From Streptococcaceae bacterium (GTDB lineage Bacteria; Bacillota; Bacilli; Lactobacillales; Streptococcaceae): a stretch of DNA of 64,000 bases. The stretch is taken from contig CABIZZ010000001.1 of the NCBI GenBank assembly GCA_902363395.1, positions 744,001-808,000 on the forward strand, in the 5' to 3' direction. Numbering within the stretch: the stretch's first letter is position 1; each line of letters opens with the position of its first letter. This document shows positions 35,065 through 45,123 of this stretch, piece after piece. Position numbers and translations under genes: made by a program. The notes under the pieces were generated by a model. The model was not told the DNA's origin. It did not search any database and worked only from the letters and a program-made list of their open reading frames with translations.

Positions 35065-36102
35065 ATGAATCAAACAGTTGAATATCTAAAAGAACTCACA
35101 GCCATCGCATCACCGACAGGCTTTACAGAAGAAGTGGCGACCTACCTGGTCAAGACTTTGACAGATCTAGGCTACAGCCCTGTTCGGACGGCTAAGGGAG
35201 GCGTAACCGTTGTCCTCAAGGGTGAGAATGACGAGCAACACCGCTATATCACGGCCCATGTGGATACCTTGGGAGCAATTGTCCGTGCTGTGAAACCAGA
35301 TGGCCGTCTCAAGCTAGACCGTATTGGTGGTTTCCCTTGGAACATGATTGAAGGGGAAAACTGTACGGTCCATGTGGCCAATACTGGTAAGACCCACTCC
35401 GGTACTATCCTTGTCCACCAAACCTCTTGCCATGTCTACAAGGATGCGGGAACAGTGGAGCGGACCCAGGATAATATGGAAGTGCGCTTGGATGAAAAAG
35501 TGACCTCTGAAAAAGAAACCCGTGACTTGGGGATTGAAGTGGGAGACTTTATCAGCTTTGATGCTCGGACCATCGTCACAGATACGGGCTTTATCAAGTC
35601 TCGTCACTTGGATGACAAGGTCAGCGCTGCCATCTTGCTTAACCTCCTTCGCGTCTACAAGGAAGAAGGCGTGACCCTTCCAGTGACGACTCACTTTGCC
35701 TTTTCTGTCTTTGAAGAAGTGGGGCATGGGGCTAACTCCAGCATCCCAGCTCAAGCGGTCGAATATTTGGCAGTGGACATGGGCGCTATGGGAGATGACC
35801 AGCAGACAGACGAGTACACGGTTTCTATCTGTGTCAAAGATGCTTCTGGACCATACCACTATGGTTTCCGCCAGCACTTGGTGGCCTTGGCCAAGGAGCA
35901 AAACATCCCTTACAAACTGGACATCTATCCTTTCTATGGCTCTGATGCTTCTGCAGCCATGAGCGCAGGAGCAGAAGTCAAGCATGGTCTTCTCGGAGCA
36001 GGGATCGAGTCTAGCCACTCTTATGAGCGGACCCACGTGGATTCTGTGGTAGCGACAGAGCGCATGGTCGATGCCTATCTCAAGAGCGACTTGGTCAAAT
36101 AA
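35065..36102 (+). CDS. M42-family aminopeptidase
   Basis: A 345-residue cytosolic di-metal aminopeptidase of family M42 (glutamyl aminopeptidase/TET/FrvX group). Metal ligands are visible in TAHVDTLGA (about residue 69), RHLDDKVSA (about 180), FEEVGHG (about 213), VDMGAMG (about 234), and His near the end (SSHSYERTHVDS, about 323). The start at 35065 (MNQTVEYLKEL) is set by AAGGAG seven bases upstream. It is a single gene with its own terminator, and presumably trims peptides taken up by the cell. Confidence 0.92.
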   Translation: MNQTVEYLKELTAIASPTGFTEEVATYLVKTLTDLGYSPVRTAKGGVTVVLKGENDEQHRYITAHVDTLGAIVRAVKPDGRLKLDRIGGFPWNMIEGENCTVHVANTGKTHSGTILVHQTSCHVYKDAGTVERTQDNMEVRLDEKVTSEKETRDLGIEVGDFISFDARTIVTDTGFIKSRHLDDKVSAAILLNLLRVYKEEGVTLPVTTHFAFSVFEEVGHGANSSIPAQAVEYLAVDMGAMGDDQQTDEYTVSICVKDASGPYHYGFRQHLVALAKEQNIPYKLDIYPFYGSDASAAMSAGAEVKHGLLGAGIESSHSYERTHVDSVVATERMVDAYLKSDLVK

Positions 36103-36133
36103 GTTTCGTTTTCAAGGTTAAAACATAGGATTG

Positions 36134-36169
36134 AATCTGCCTGGTCAAGTTGACTAGGTAGATTTTTTA
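36134..36169 (+). terminator. Intrinsic terminator of the M42 gene
   Basis: AATCTGCCTGGTCAA and TTGACTAGGTAGATT, then TTTTT. Confidence 0.9.
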
Positions 36170-36190
36170 GGATAAACTGTCAAAAAATTC

Positions 36191-36218
36191 TTGACAAGCC
36201 AAAAAAATGTAGTAAAAT
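36191..36218 (+). promoter_or_regulatory. Promoter of the trp operon
   Basis: TTGACA-N16-TAAAAT, about 20 bases before the T-box leader. Confidence 0.82.
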
Positions 36219-36224
36219 ATGTAG

Positions 36225-36492
36225 TAAATCAGAAAGTAACTAGTCTAAGATTTTCAGGGAGCCTGCGGGTATTGTGAGTAGGTAGTCGGGATTAGCGAAC
36301 ATTGGGCTGATTGTATAGAGTAAGAGAAGATAACACATATTCTTCTCGGTAGGCACCCCTTATCGTGCAACTCCTTGTTAGAGGAGATAGAGATAATGGT
36401 CGCTTTCTACCCTTTTGACCATTAACTGAGGTGGTACCGTGTTAAACCTGATTTAATGCCCTCACAGAGTGTTACTCTGTGAGGTTTTTTGT
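36225..36492 (+). promoter_or_regulatory. T-box riboswitch of the trp operon
   Basis: T-box core TGAGGTGGTACCGTG (36427-36441) and terminator CCTCACAGAGT/ACTCTGTGAGG with TTTTTTG (36460-36491). TGG at 36303-36305 (GAACATTGGGCTG) stands at the specifier position, so the leader senses uncharged tRNA-Trp. The first gene, trpE, starts 100 bases later. Confidence 0.93.
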
Positions 36493-36592
36493 ATTCTGTT
36501 GAAGTTGGTCAGTTTGCTAACTTCGAAGAGTATTGGATGTGATTGGTCCAGGACTTGCATTGCTTTGTCCCTAGGAAAAGAAAGGAATTCCT

Positions 36593-37948
36593 ATGAAAAA
36601 AATTTTACCAGCTGATACCTTAACCCCCATTCTAGCCTACATGCGTGTCCAAGGTGACCATAAGGTCATCCTTGAGTCGATCCCGCGTGAGAAGGAGAAT
36701 GCCCGCTTTTCTATCGTGGCCTACAATCCAGTATTTGAGGTGACCTATCAAGATGGCATCCTGTATGAGAATGGCAAGATGCTAGAGCAAGATCCTTTTG
36801 ACTACCTCCACCAGGTAACGGTCAAGGGGCTGACGTCTGATCTTCCTTTCGCCGGTGGGGCCATCGGTTTTGCAGGCTACGATATGATCGGAGTCTATGA
36901 GGAGATTGGCTCCATTCCTGAGGATACCATCGGGACGCCAGATATGCATTTCTTCATCTACGAGTCCTATTTGATTTTTGACCACAAGAAGGAAAAAGTC
37001 TATGTGGTGGAAGACAATATTTACTCTGGGCGGAGCAATGACGCGGTCCGCCAATCACTGGGGCAAGTGGTGACCGATCTGCAAACCCAAGCACCCAACG
37101 AGTTCACCCCTCAGGCCTTGCAGGCCCTGCACTTCACCAACCATATCGAGAAGGAAGTCTTTATGGAGATGGTGGAGAAGGCCAAGAAACTGATCCGTGA
37201 AGGCGATATGTTCCAATGTGTCCTCAGTCAACGCTTTTCAGCAGACTTTGAGGGTGATCCTTTGGATTATTACCGGAATTTGCGCGTGACCAACCCATCC
37301 AACTATCTCTATTTCTATGACTTTGGCGACTATCAAATCATTGGGGCCAGTCCTGAAAGTCTGGTATCGGTGAAAAAGGGAGAGGTGACGACTAATCCAA
37401 TCGCCGGAACCCGACCTCGTGGAGCAACGGAAGAAGAGGACCAAGCCCTGGCACATGAACTGCTTCACGATATCAAGGAAACAGCCGAGCACCGTATGCT
37501 GGTAGATCTGGGCCGCAATGATATCGGGAAAATCGCTCAAAACGGGACTGTCGAAGTGACCAAGTATATGGAAGTCGAGTATTTCCGCTATGTCATGCAC
37601 CTAACCAGTGTGGTCAAGGGGCAACTCCTGCCTCACTTAACAGCTCTCGATGCACTCAAATCTACCTTGCCAGCTGGGACAGTCTCTGGGGCTCCTAAGA
37701 TTCGGGCCATGCATCGGATCTATGAATTGGAACAGGAAAAACGTGGCGTCTATGCAGGAGCTATTGGTTACCTCTCTGCGACAGGGGATATGGACTTTGC
37801 CATTGCCATACGGACCATGATCCTCAAGAATCAAAAGGCCTACGTCCAAGCAGGAGCAGGGATTGTCTACGACAGTGTTCCGGAGAATGAATTTTACGAG
37901 ACGATTAACAAGGCAAAATCGATGACAAGAATAGGAGATGTTCAATGA
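36593..37948 (+). CDS. trpE: Anthranilate synthase component I
   Basis: A 451-residue chorismate-binding enzyme, large subunit of anthranilate synthase, first step of tryptophan synthesis. ILES at residues 26-29 matches the LLES element of Trp feedback inhibition. The chorismate domain (about 180-445) has FQCVLSQRFSADF, GASPESLVSV, NPIAGTRPRGAT, LVDLGRNDIGKIA and TLPAGTVSGAPKIRAM. GGAATTCCT precedes the ATG. It overlaps trpG by four bases. Both enzyme and leader are thus Trp-controlled. Confidence 0.97.
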   Translation: MKKILPADTLTPILAYMRVQGDHKVILESIPREKENARFSIVAYNPVFEVTYQDGILYENGKMLEQDPFDYLHQVTVKGLTSDLPFAGGAIGFAGYDMIGVYEEIGSIPEDTIGTPDMHFFIYESYLIFDHKKEKVYVVEDNIYSGRSNDAVRQSLGQVVTDLQTQAPNEFTPQALQALHFTNHIEKEVFMEMVEKAKKLIREGDMFQCVLSQRFSADFEGDPLDYYRNLRVTNPSNYLYFYDFGDYQIIGASPESLVSVKKGEVTTNPIAGTRPRGATEEEDQALAHELLHDIKETAEHRMLVDLGRNDIGKIAQNGTVEVTKYMEVEYFRYVMHLTSVVKGQLLPHLTALDALKSTLPAGTVSGAPKIRAMHRIYELEQEKRGVYAGAIGYLSATGDMDFAIAIRTMILKNQKAYVQAGAGIVYDSVPENEFYETINKAKSMTRIGDVQ

Positions 37949-38511
37949 TTTTATTAGTGGATAATTACGATTCCTTCACCTATAATTTGGCCCAATACTT
38001 GGGAACTTTTACAGACGTTGAAGTCTTGCGAAATGATGATGAGCGTTTGTATGAGCAGGCGGAAGTGGCAGATGCCCTCGTCTTCTCTCCAGGTCCAGGC
38101 TGGCCAGCAGATGCTGGGAAAATGGAAGCCATGATCAAGGACTTTGCAGGTAAGAAACCTATGTTGGGGATTTGCTTAGGTCACCAGGCCCTGGCGGAGA
38201 CATTTGGCGGCAAGTTGCGCCTGGCTAAGAATGTCATGCATGGCAAACAAAGCCAGATTACTTTTGAAACTCCATCTCCCATTTTCAAGGATATTGAAAA
38301 TGATGTGCCCATCATGCGTTACCATTCTATCGTCGTTGACCAAATGCCAGAAGAATTTGAGGTCACGGCCATTACCACGGACGACCAAGAAATCATGGCC
38401 ATCCAACACAAGAGCCTGCCAATCTACGGACTTCAGTATCATCCTGAGAGTATCGGTAGTCCAGATGGTTTAAAAATGATCGAAAATTTTGTGAAGCTGG
38501 TCCTAGACTAG
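37945..38511 (+). CDS. trpG: Anthranilate synthase component II (glutamine amidotransferase)
   Basis: A 188-residue class I amidotransferase that feeds ammonia from glutamine to TrpE. Catalytic Cys in MLGICLGHQALAE (about 74), and His-Glu in GLQYHPESIGS (about 168-170); oxyanion SPGPGWP near 52. Not fused to trpD. ATGA overlap with trpE. It might also serve folate synthesis as PabA, but the operon makes TrpG the main role. Confidence 0.95.
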   Translation: MILLVDNYDSFTYNLAQYLGTFTDVEVLRNDDERLYEQAEVADALVFSPGPGWPADAGKMEAMIKDFAGKKPMLGICLGHQALAETFGGKLRLAKNVMHGKQSQITFETPSPIFKDIENDVPIMRYHSIVVDQMPEEFEVTAITTDDQEIMAIQHKSLPIYGLQYHPESIGSPDGLKMIENFVKLVLD

Positions 38512-38575
38512 ACCAGCAGTTCCAAGCAGCTAAAATTTCTATTGAAACGTGTAGAAAAGACAAGAGGAAACCCTT

Positions 38576-39580
38576 ATGAAAGAACTATTCTTACAAATCT
38601 CTAATCGCCAAGACTTGACGCAAGAGCAAGTCCAAGAAGTCTTTGATCAAATCTTGCAAAACCAACTATCAGAAAGTCAAATCGCTGCCTTTTTGATGGG
38701 ACTCAAAACCAAGGGAGAAACAGCAGACGAAATTACCGGAATTGTACGCGCCTTAAAGGCCCATGCGACGGTATTGCCAGAGACCTTCTCAGATGCCATG
38801 TGTAACTGTGGGACTGGTGGAGACCAATCCTATAGCTTTAACATTTCGACGACCGTTTGCTTCGTTTTGGCTGCGGGAGGGATCCGCATGGCCAAGGCCG
38901 GCAATCGCTCTGTTTCTTCTAAGTCAGGCTCTGCAGATGTCCTTGAAGCGCTGGGCATCAACGTGGCTGCCTCGCCAGAGACCCTCTCTAAAGCCTTGGA
39001 CGAGGTTGGTTTGGCCTTTATCTTTGCGCAAACCATGCATCCGGCTATGCGCTTCATTGGCCCTGCTCGTCAAGCGATGGGGATTCCAACCATTATGAAC
39101 TTGGTTGGTCCGCTAGCTAATCCACTGGATCTTGAAACCCAACTCATGGGGCTCTATCGTGTCGAATTGCAAGAGATTGTCGCGCGTGCCATCCAGCAGT
39201 TGGGACGCAAACGTGCCGTCGTCATCACTGGTCCTGACAATATGGACGAAGCAGCTCTTTATGGAACCAATACCTATACTCTCCTAGAAGACGGCAAGAT
39301 CAGCCAGCATACCTTTACCTATGAAGATCTGGGGATGGACAAGGTGGAGCTGTCTGAAATAACTGGTGGCGATGCCAAGGAAAATGCAGAAATTCTCCTC
39401 AGTGTCTTGAAGAATGAAGCCAGCCCTTATCTGGAAACGACAGTTCTCAATGCTGGTCTTGGCTTTTATGCCAATGGAAAAATGGCAAGCATCAAAGAAG
39501 GTGTGGAGCTTGCGCGTCAATTGATTGCAGATGGTTCTGCCCTTGCTAAATTGCAACACTTACAAGAGGTTCAAGTATGA
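38576..39580 (+). CDS. trpD: Anthranilate phosphoribosyltransferase
   Basis: A 334-residue enzyme joining anthranilate with PRPP. CGTGGDQSYSFNISTT (about 80-95) binds the pyrophosphate, AKAGNRSVSSKSGSADVLEALG (about 105-126) and the HPAMR motif (about 156-160) bind anthranilate, and NLVGPLANP closes the hinge. Start ATG after AGAGGAAAC. It is 64 bases after trpG, the only large gap in the operon, and overlaps trpC by four bases. Confidence 0.97.
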   Translation: MKELFLQISNRQDLTQEQVQEVFDQILQNQLSESQIAAFLMGLKTKGETADEITGIVRALKAHATVLPETFSDAMCNCGTGGDQSYSFNISTTVCFVLAAGGIRMAKAGNRSVSSKSGSADVLEALGINVAASPETLSKALDEVGLAFIFAQTMHPAMRFIGPARQAMGIPTIMNLVGPLANPLDLETQLMGLYRVELQEIVARAIQQLGRKRAVVITGPDNMDEAALYGTNTYTLLEDGKISQHTFTYEDLGMDKVELSEITGGDAKENAEILLSVLKNEASPYLETTVLNAGLGFYANGKMASIKEGVELARQLIADGSALAKLQHLQEVQV

Positions 39581-40344
39581 GTAAAGCCTTTCTACCGACA
39601 ATCCTAGAACAAAAAGAAAAAGAAGTGGCGCAAATGGTCATGGAAGACCTCCAACCTCTTCGTCAGACCTACCGTCTCTATGATTTTCTCAAGAGCCATC
39701 AAGAGCACTTGCAGATCATCGCTGAGGTGAAGAAAGCCAGCCCTAGTATGGGGGATATTAACTTGGATGTGGATATTGTCACCCAAGCCAAGACCTATGA
39801 AGAAAATGGGGCAGCCATGATCTCAGTCCTGACGGACCAAGTCTTTTTCAAGGGAGATCTAGACTACCTTCGTGAGATTTCTTCCCAGGTGTCAATTCCA
39901 ACCTTGGCCAAGGACTTTATCATCGATGAGATGCAAATCGTCCGCTCTCGCAATGCCGGAGCGACGGTCATTCTCTTGATTGTCGCAGCCCTGCCAGAAG
40001 CCCGGCTCAAAGAACTCTACGACTTTGCGACGGGGCTTGGTTTGGAAGTGCTTGTAGAGACCCATAACTTAGCTGAGCTCGAAATCGCCCATCGAATCGG
40101 AGCGGACATCATCGGGGTCAACAACCGGAACCTGGTCACTTTTGAAACGGATCTGAATACCAGTCTTGAATTGTCCACGCATTTCAAAGACCAGCCAGTT
40201 TATATATCGGAGTCTGCTATTTTTAATGGGGCAGATGCGGCTCTAGTCGCTCCCTACTTTAATGGGATCTTGGTAGGGACTGCCCTCATGACAGCAGGTG
40301 ATGTAGCAGAAAAGGTCAAGGAGTTACAAATTGACAAAGGTTAA
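39577..40344 (+). CDS. trpC: Indole-3-glycerol phosphate synthase
   Basis: A 255-residue TIM-barrel enzyme that closes the indole ring. [15 protein letters not shown] (about 47-61, catalytic Lys), [33 protein letters not shown] and [12 protein letters not shown] are the standard beta-strand ends; ISESAIF and GILVGTALM lie at the phosphate site. Overlaps trpD (ATGA) and trpF (14 bases). Confidence 0.96.
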   Translation: MSKAFLPTILEQKEKEVAQMVMEDLQPLRQTYRLYDFLKSHQEHLQIIAEVKKASPSMGDINLDVDIVTQAKTYEENGAAMISVLTDQVFFKGDLDYLREISSQVSIPTLAKDFIIDEMQIVRSRNAGATVILLIVAALPEARLKELYDFATGLGLEVLVETHNLAELEIAHRIGADIIGVNNRNLVTFETDLNTSLELSTHFKDQPVYISESAIFNGADAALVAPYFNGILVGTALMTAGDVAEKVKELQIDKG

Positions 40345-40912
40345 AATATGTGGCCTGTCTACAGCGGAAGCCGTGGAGACGGCTGTCCTAGCAGGAGCGG
40401 ACTATATCGGCTTTGTATTCGCTAAGAGCAAGCGACAAGTCAGTCTGGAGCTAGCCCATGAATTGGCGAGACTGGTGACTGGTCCGACCAAAATTGTCGG
40501 AGTCTTTGTCTCACCTAGTCTAGAGGAGTTGAAGCAAGCCATTGCTCAGGTTCCCTTAGACATCGTTCAGATTCATGGAACGTTTGATGAAGATCAGATT
40601 CCAAATATTTCAGTTCCCGTCATTCGCGCGATCCAGCTCAATGATAGTGGAGCCCAAGTGTCAAGCCAGGCAGATTATCTGCTCTTTGATGCTCCAGTAG
40701 CTGGGAGTGGGCAAACCTTTGATTGGAACTTGCTAAAAGATCAGAAGATCCGGCAAGACTTCTTTATTGCAGGGGGCTTGACAGTGGACAATGTCCGCAA
40801 AGCTCGAGAGACCTTTCAGCCTTATGCACTGGATGTCTCTTCAGGGGTCGAAACAGACGGACACAAAGATATAGAAAAGATAAAAGCATTTATAGAAGGA
40901 GCGAAAGCATGA
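40331..40912 (+). CDS. trpF: Phosphoribosylanthranilate isomerase
   Basis: A 193-residue TIM-barrel isomerase, step three of the pathway. [11 protein letters not shown] (Cys general base, about residue 7), [39 protein letters not shown] (catalytic Asp, about 122) and [20 protein letters not shown] at the phosphate-binding loops. The start is TTG at 40331; CAAGGAG lies seven bases upstream and there is no ATG at a fitting place, so translation may be weaker than for its neighbours. Overlaps trpC by 14 bases and trpB by four. Confidence 0.95.
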   Translation: MTKVKICGLSTAEAVETAVLAGADYIGFVFAKSKRQVSLELAHELARLVTGPTKIVGVFVSPSLEELKQAIAQVPLDIVQIHGTFDEDQIPNISVPVIRAIQLNDSGAQVSSQADYLLFDAPVAGSGQTFDWNLLKDQKIRQDFFIAGGLTVDNVRKARETFQPYALDVSSGVETDGHKDIEKIKAFIEGAKA

Positions 40913-42111
40913 ACTATCAACTACCGGATGAAAAAGGGTTTTATGGAAAATTTGGGGGCCAGTTTGTCCCAGAAACCCTGATGACAGCCGTGATCGAACT
41001 GGATAAGGCATACCGAGAAGCCAAAGCAGATCCAAGCTTTCAGGCGGAATTGGATGACTTGCTCAAGAATTATGTAGGGCGGGAAACTCCACTTTACCAC
41101 GCCAAAAGCCTCTCCAAGCACATCGGTGGGGCACAAATCTACCTGAAACGGGAAGACCTCAACCATACAGGGGCCCACAAGATTAACAATGCTCTTGGTC
41201 AGGTCTTGCTGGCTAAACGGATGGGCAAGAAGAAGATCATCGCGGAGACAGGGGCTGGTCAACACGGAGTTGCAACAGCGACGGCAGCAGCACTCTTTGA
41301 GATGGAGTGTACCATATACATGGGGGAAGAAGATGTCAAACGCCAAGCCCTCAATGTCTTTCGGATGGAACTCTTGGGAGCAAAAGTCCATAGTGTGATA
41401 GATGGATCGCGCGTGCTGAAAGATGCGGTCAATGCAGCCCTTCGTGCATGGGTAGCTGGGATTGATGATACCCACTACATCATGGGATCTGCCCTTGGAC
41501 CAGCTCCCTTCCCAGAGATTGTCCGAGATTTTCAATCCGTGATTGGTAAGGAAGCCAAACGTCAGTTTGCTGAAGTCTCAGGTGGAAAACTTCCTGATGC
41601 AGTCCTAGCTTGTATCGGTGGAGGCTCCAATGCCATTGGCATGTTCTACCCATTCGTAGAAGATGAATCTGTAGCCATGTACGGAGCAGAAGCTTCTGGT
41701 CTTGGTTTGGATACGGACAAACACGCAGCGACCTTTGCCAAAGGTCGTCCAGGAATCCTTCATGGAGCCTTGATGGAAGTGCTTCAAGATGCCCATGGAC
41801 AGATCATGGAGGCTTTCTCTATCTCTGCTGGATTGGATTATCCTGGTGTGGGGCCAGAGCATTGCTATTTCAATGAAATTGGCCGGGCTACCTATGATTC
41901 CATCACAGATGAAGAAGCCCTCGAAGGATTTAAGTTGCTCTCTCGTTTGGAGGGGATCATTCCAGCATTGGAGTCCAGTCATGCTATCGCTCTAGCGCAA
42001 AAAGTCGCAGCAAAAATGACTCCGGACCAAAATCTTATCATTTGCCTATCTGGTCGTGGAGACAAAGATGTCATGCAGGTGAAAGAACGGTTTGAAGCAG
42101 AAGGGAAGTAG
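40909..42111 (+). CDS. trpB: Tryptophan synthase beta chain
   Basis: A 400-residue PLP enzyme making tryptophan from indole and serine. [13 protein letters not shown] opens it; the PLP lysine is in [15 protein letters not shown] (about 86-100, Lys near 97); [25 protein letters not shown] (phosphate loop, about 242-254) and [15 protein letters not shown] follow. The start at 40909 has GAAGGAGC upstream and overlaps trpF (ATGA). Two bases separate it from trpA. Confidence 0.98.
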   Translation: MNYQLPDEKGFYGKFGGQFVPETLMTAVIELDKAYREAKADPSFQAELDDLLKNYVGRETPLYHAKSLSKHIGGAQIYLKREDLNHTGAHKINNALGQVLLAKRMGKKKIIAETGAGQHGVATATAAALFEMECTIYMGEEDVKRQALNVFRMELLGAKVHSVIDGSRVLKDAVNAALRAWVAGIDDTHYIMGSALGPAPFPEIVRDFQSVIGKEAKRQFAEVSGGKLPDAVLACIGGGSNAIGMFYPFVEDESVAMYGAEASGLGLDTDKHAATFAKGRPGILHGALMEVLQDAHGQIMEAFSISAGLDYPGVGPEHCYFNEIGRATYDSITDEEALEGFKLLSRLEGIIPALESSHAIALAQKVAAKMTPDQNLIICLSGRGDKDVMQVKERFEAEGK

Positions 42112-42113
42112 AG

Positions 42114-42899
42114 ATGACCAAAACACTAACACAGCATTTACAAGCTATTAAAGACAGCAAGCGTGGGATCTTCGTCCCTTACATCATGGCGGGGGATCAT
42201 GAGAAGGGACTGGATGGCCTCTTTGATACTATTCAGCTCTTAGAAGAAAGTGGAGCATCGGCTATTGAAGTGGGGATTCCTTGGTCGGATCCTGTAGCGG
42301 ATGGGCCAGTCATCGAAATGGCTGGGCAACGCAGTTTGGCCAAGGGAGTGACCTTAACCGCTATTGTAAAAAAACTCCAAGAACAAGAGACCAAGATTCC
42401 CCTGGTCATCATGACCTATATCAATCCAGTCTATCAATATGGGATTGAGGCTTTTATAAAAGAATTGGCTTCTACCTCCGTCAAAGGCTTGATCATTCCA
42501 GATCTGCCAAATGAGCATGCGGATATGATAGCGCCTTACTTGGAAGGGATCGATATTGCCCTTGTACCCCTGGTCAGTTTGACCACAGGCATCGAACGCC
42601 AAAAGGCTTTGATCCAAGAAGCAGAAGGCTTTATCTATGCGGTAGCCATCAATGGGGTTACTGGGAAGATGGGCAACTACCGGGACGACTTGGATCAGCA
42701 CTTGGCGACCTTGAGAGACTTGGCCACTATTCCAGTTCTGACAGGATTTGGGGTCTCCACCCAAGAAGATATCCAACGCTTTAATCAGGTATCGGATGGT
42801 GTCATCGTAGGCTCGAAAATTGTTCGAGACCTTCATGAGGGCAAAACCAGCGATGTTAAGGCCTTTGTAGACTATGGTTCGCACTTTAATAAATGCTAA
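42114..42899 (+). CDS. trpA: Tryptophan synthase alpha chain
   Basis: A 261-residue TIM barrel that releases indole from indole-glycerol phosphate. FVPYIMAGD near the start, Glu in [17 protein letters not shown] (about 57, catalytic Glu then catalytic Asp), [34 protein letters not shown] and [22 protein letters not shown]. The final gene of the operon. A weak hairpin (42928-42958) follows, so some read-through to the next gene is conceivable. Confidence 0.97.
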   Translation: MTKTLTQHLQAIKDSKRGIFVPYIMAGDHEKGLDGLFDTIQLLEESGASAIEVGIPWSDPVADGPVIEMAGQRSLAKGVTLTAIVKKLQEQETKIPLVIMTYINPVYQYGIEAFIKELASTSVKGLIIPDLPNEHADMIAPYLEGIDIALVPLVSLTTGIERQKALIQEAEGFIYAVAINGVTGKMGNYRDDLDQHLATLRDLATIPVLTGFGVSTQEDIQRFNQVSDGVIVGSKIVRDLHEGKTSDVKAFVDYGSHFNKC

Positions 42900-42927
42900 G
42901 GATAAGAAAAATTACAAAATTTAATAA

Positions 42928-42972
42928 ATTTTCAGAAAATTACTTCTCTTCTGAAAATCTTTGTGGTATAAT
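42928..42972 (+). promoter_or_regulatory. Weak terminator and promoter between trpA and the peptide-binding protein
   Basis: ATTTTCAGAA with TTCTGAAAAT makes a hairpin (42928-42957) with only a weak T tail. TGG-TATAAT (42967-42972), an extended -10, follows 37 bases before the ATG. Confidence 0.6.
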
Positions 42973-43008
42973 CTTAAGACAACCTTAAAAATTTATTAGG
43001 AGTAAACT

Positions 43009-45009
43009 ATGAAAAAAAGAAATGTCATTGCTCTTGCAGGAGTAGCTCTTCTTTCAGCAGGTATTCTTGCAGCATGTTCTGGTGGTTCTAAATCATCAAG
43101 CTCAAGCTCAAAATCAAGTGAAGCAGGTCAAAAATTCTCTTACGTCTATGAGACAGAACCTGAAAACTTGAACTACATCACATCTGGTAAAGCTGCAACC
43201 CACGAAATCACAGGAAACTTGATCGATGGTTTGTTTGAAAACGACAAGTATGGGAATTTGATACCTTCACTTGCTAAAGATTGGACAGTTTCAGAAGATG
43301 GCTTGACTTATACTTACAAACTTCGTGATGATGCCAAATGGTATGATTCAGAAGGGGAAGAGTATGCGGATGTGACAGCTGATGACTTCGTTGCAGGGAT
43401 CAAGTATGCTGCTGACCACAAGTCTGAAATGCTCTACATCATTCAAAACTCTATCAAGGGCTTGAATGATTATGTTGAAGGTAAGACTTCTGACTTCAAA
43501 AATGTAGGCATTAAAGCAGTTGATGATCATACCCTTCAAATCACTTTGAACCAGGCAGAGCCTTTCTGGAATTCTAAGTTGACTCTTGGGATCACTTTCC
43601 CAATCAATCAGAAATTCGTTGAATCAAAAGGGGATAAATTTGCCCAAGCAAGTGACACTAGCTCACTTCTTTACAATGGTCCATACATCTTGAAGAGCTT
43701 CACTTCTAAATCATCTATCGAGATGAGCAAGAATGAAAACTACTGGGATAAGGACAATGTTCACATCACAGATGTTAAGCTCGAATACTATGATGGTCAA
43801 GACCAAAGTAAATTGGCAAACTCATTTGAGGACAACGCTCTTAGCCTTGCTAAATTGTTCCCAACTGGACCTGGATTTACAGACCAAGCTAAGAAGTTTA
43901 AAGATGAAATCATCTACACTCCTCAAGATGCCAGCACCTTCGTTATCGGTGTGAATATCGACCGTCAGTCTTACAAGTACACTTCAAAAACAACAGATGA
44001 AGAAAAATCATCTACTAAGAAAGCTCTTTTGAACAAAGACTTCCGTCAATCAATCAGCTTTGCCTTTGACCGTGAAGCCTATGCTGCCCAAGCAAATGGT
44101 AAAGATGGAGCAAGCAAACTGATCCGTAACTTGTACATCCCACCTACATTCGTTCAAGCAGATGGTAAGACCTTCGGTGAGATGGTTAAATCTGAGTTGG
44201 TGACTTATGGAGACGAGTGGAAAGATGCAAATCTTGACGATGGTCAAAATGGTCTTTACAACGCAAAACAAGCCAAAGAAGAGTTTGCCAAAGCGAAATC
44301 TGCACTTGAAGCAGATGGCGTGAAATTCCCAATCCACTTGGATATGCCAGTAGACCAAACGACTCAATCAAAGGTTCAACGTGCTCAATCCTTCAAACAA
44401 TCAGTTGAAAGTACGCTTGGAAAAGAAAACGTCGTTGTCGATATCCATATGGTATCAAAAGAAGACCTCTTGAACGTAACCCTCTTTGCTGCTAAAGCAG
44501 AAGACGAAGACTGGGATATCTCAGATAACGTTGGATGGAGCCCTGACTATCAAGACCCATCAACTTACCTTGATATCTTGAAAGCATCTTCTGGTGAAAA
44601 CACTCGTACCTTCCTTGGATTTGACCCAAGCGAAAACAATGAGGCAGCTAAGAAAGTTGGCTTGTACGACTTTGAGAAGATGGTAACAGAAGCAGGAGCT
44701 GAAACACAAGACCTTAACAAACGTTATGAGAAATATGCGGCAGCTCAAGCTTGGTTGACAGATAGTGCTTTGGTCATCCCAACCACTTCTAAGACTGGTC
44801 GTCCATTCTTGACTCGTGTTGTACCATTCTCAGCACCATTTGGCTGGACCGGTGGTAAAGGGAAAGACAACGTTGTCTACAAAGGTATGGAACTTCAAGA
44901 TAAGGCTGTAAAAACCGAAGACTACAACAAAGCTCTTGAAAAATGGAAGAAAGAGCAAGCAGAGTCTAACCAAAAAGCTCAAGAAGAATTAAAAGATCAC
45001 GTGAAATAA
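43009..45009 (+). CDS. Oligopeptide-binding lipoprotein (OppA/AmiA/AliA-like)
   Basis: A 666-residue ABC substrate-binding lipoprotein, cluster C. Lipobox LAAC with Cys23, then a Ser-rich linker (SKSSSSSSKSS). The mature part shows the SBP_bac_5 features: EPENLNYITSGKAATHEITGNLIDGLFEND, LAKDWTVSEDGLTYTYKLRDDAKW, VTADDFVAGIKYA, and DWDISDNVGWSPDYQDPSTYLDIL. Streptococci have several such orphan proteins (AmiA, AliA, AliB, Hpp) that feed one Ami permease. No permease gene is adjacent here, so this is probably such an accessory receptor. It ends with a good terminator and stands before a surface peptidase gene. Confidence 0.92.
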   Translation: MKKRNVIALAGVALLSAGILAACSGGSKSSSSSSKSSEAGQKFSYVYETEPENLNYITSGKAATHEITGNLIDGLFENDKYGNLIPSLAKDWTVSEDGLTYTYKLRDDAKWYDSEGEEYADVTADDFVAGIKYAADHKSEMLYIIQNSIKGLNDYVEGKTSDFKNVGIKAVDDHTLQITLNQAEPFWNSKLTLGITFPINQKFVESKGDKFAQASDTSSLLYNGPYILKSFTSKSSIEMSKNENYWDKDNVHITDVKLEYYDGQDQSKLANSFEDNALSLAKLFPTGPGFTDQAKKFKDEIIYTPQDASTFVIGVNIDRQSYKYTSKTTDEEKSSTKKALLNKDFRQSISFAFDREAYAAQANGKDGASKLIRNLYIPPTFVQADGKTFGEMVKSELVTYGDEWKDANLDDGQNGLYNAKQAKEEFAKAKSALEADGVKFPIHLDMPVDQTTQSKVQRAQSFKQSVESTLGKENVVVDIHMVSKEDLLNVTLFAAKAEDEDWDISDNVGWSPDYQDPSTYLDILKASSGENTRTFLGFDPSENNEAAKKVGLYDFEKMVTEAGAETQDLNKRYEKYAAAQAWLTDSALVIPTTSKTGRPFLTRVVPFSAPFGWTGGKGKDNVVYKGMELQDKAVKTEDYNKALEKWKKEQAESNQKAQEELKDHVK

Positions 45010-45019
45010 ACATCTTTTG

Positions 45020-45048
45020 ATCGAGGCAAATTTGCCTCGATTTTTTTC
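45020..45048 (+). terminator. Intrinsic terminator of the peptide-binding protein gene
   Basis: ATCGAGGCAAATTTGCCTCG followed by ATTTTTTTC. Confidence 0.95.
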
Positions 45049-45064
45049 TTGTTCAGAATTTGAA

Positions 45065-45088
45065 ATAAAAGCGCTTACATAGTATAAT
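45065..45088 (+). promoter_or_regulatory. Promoter with cre-like site, surface peptidase 1
   Basis: ATAAAAGCGCTTACA (45065-45079) fits the CcpA cre consensus with one mismatch and lies over the -35 region of TATAAT (45083-45088). Catabolite repression of the peptidase gene is inferred. Confidence 0.6.
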
Positions 45089-45123
45089 AGCTATATTGAT
45101 TACAAAATTGTGAGGTCTTTTTT

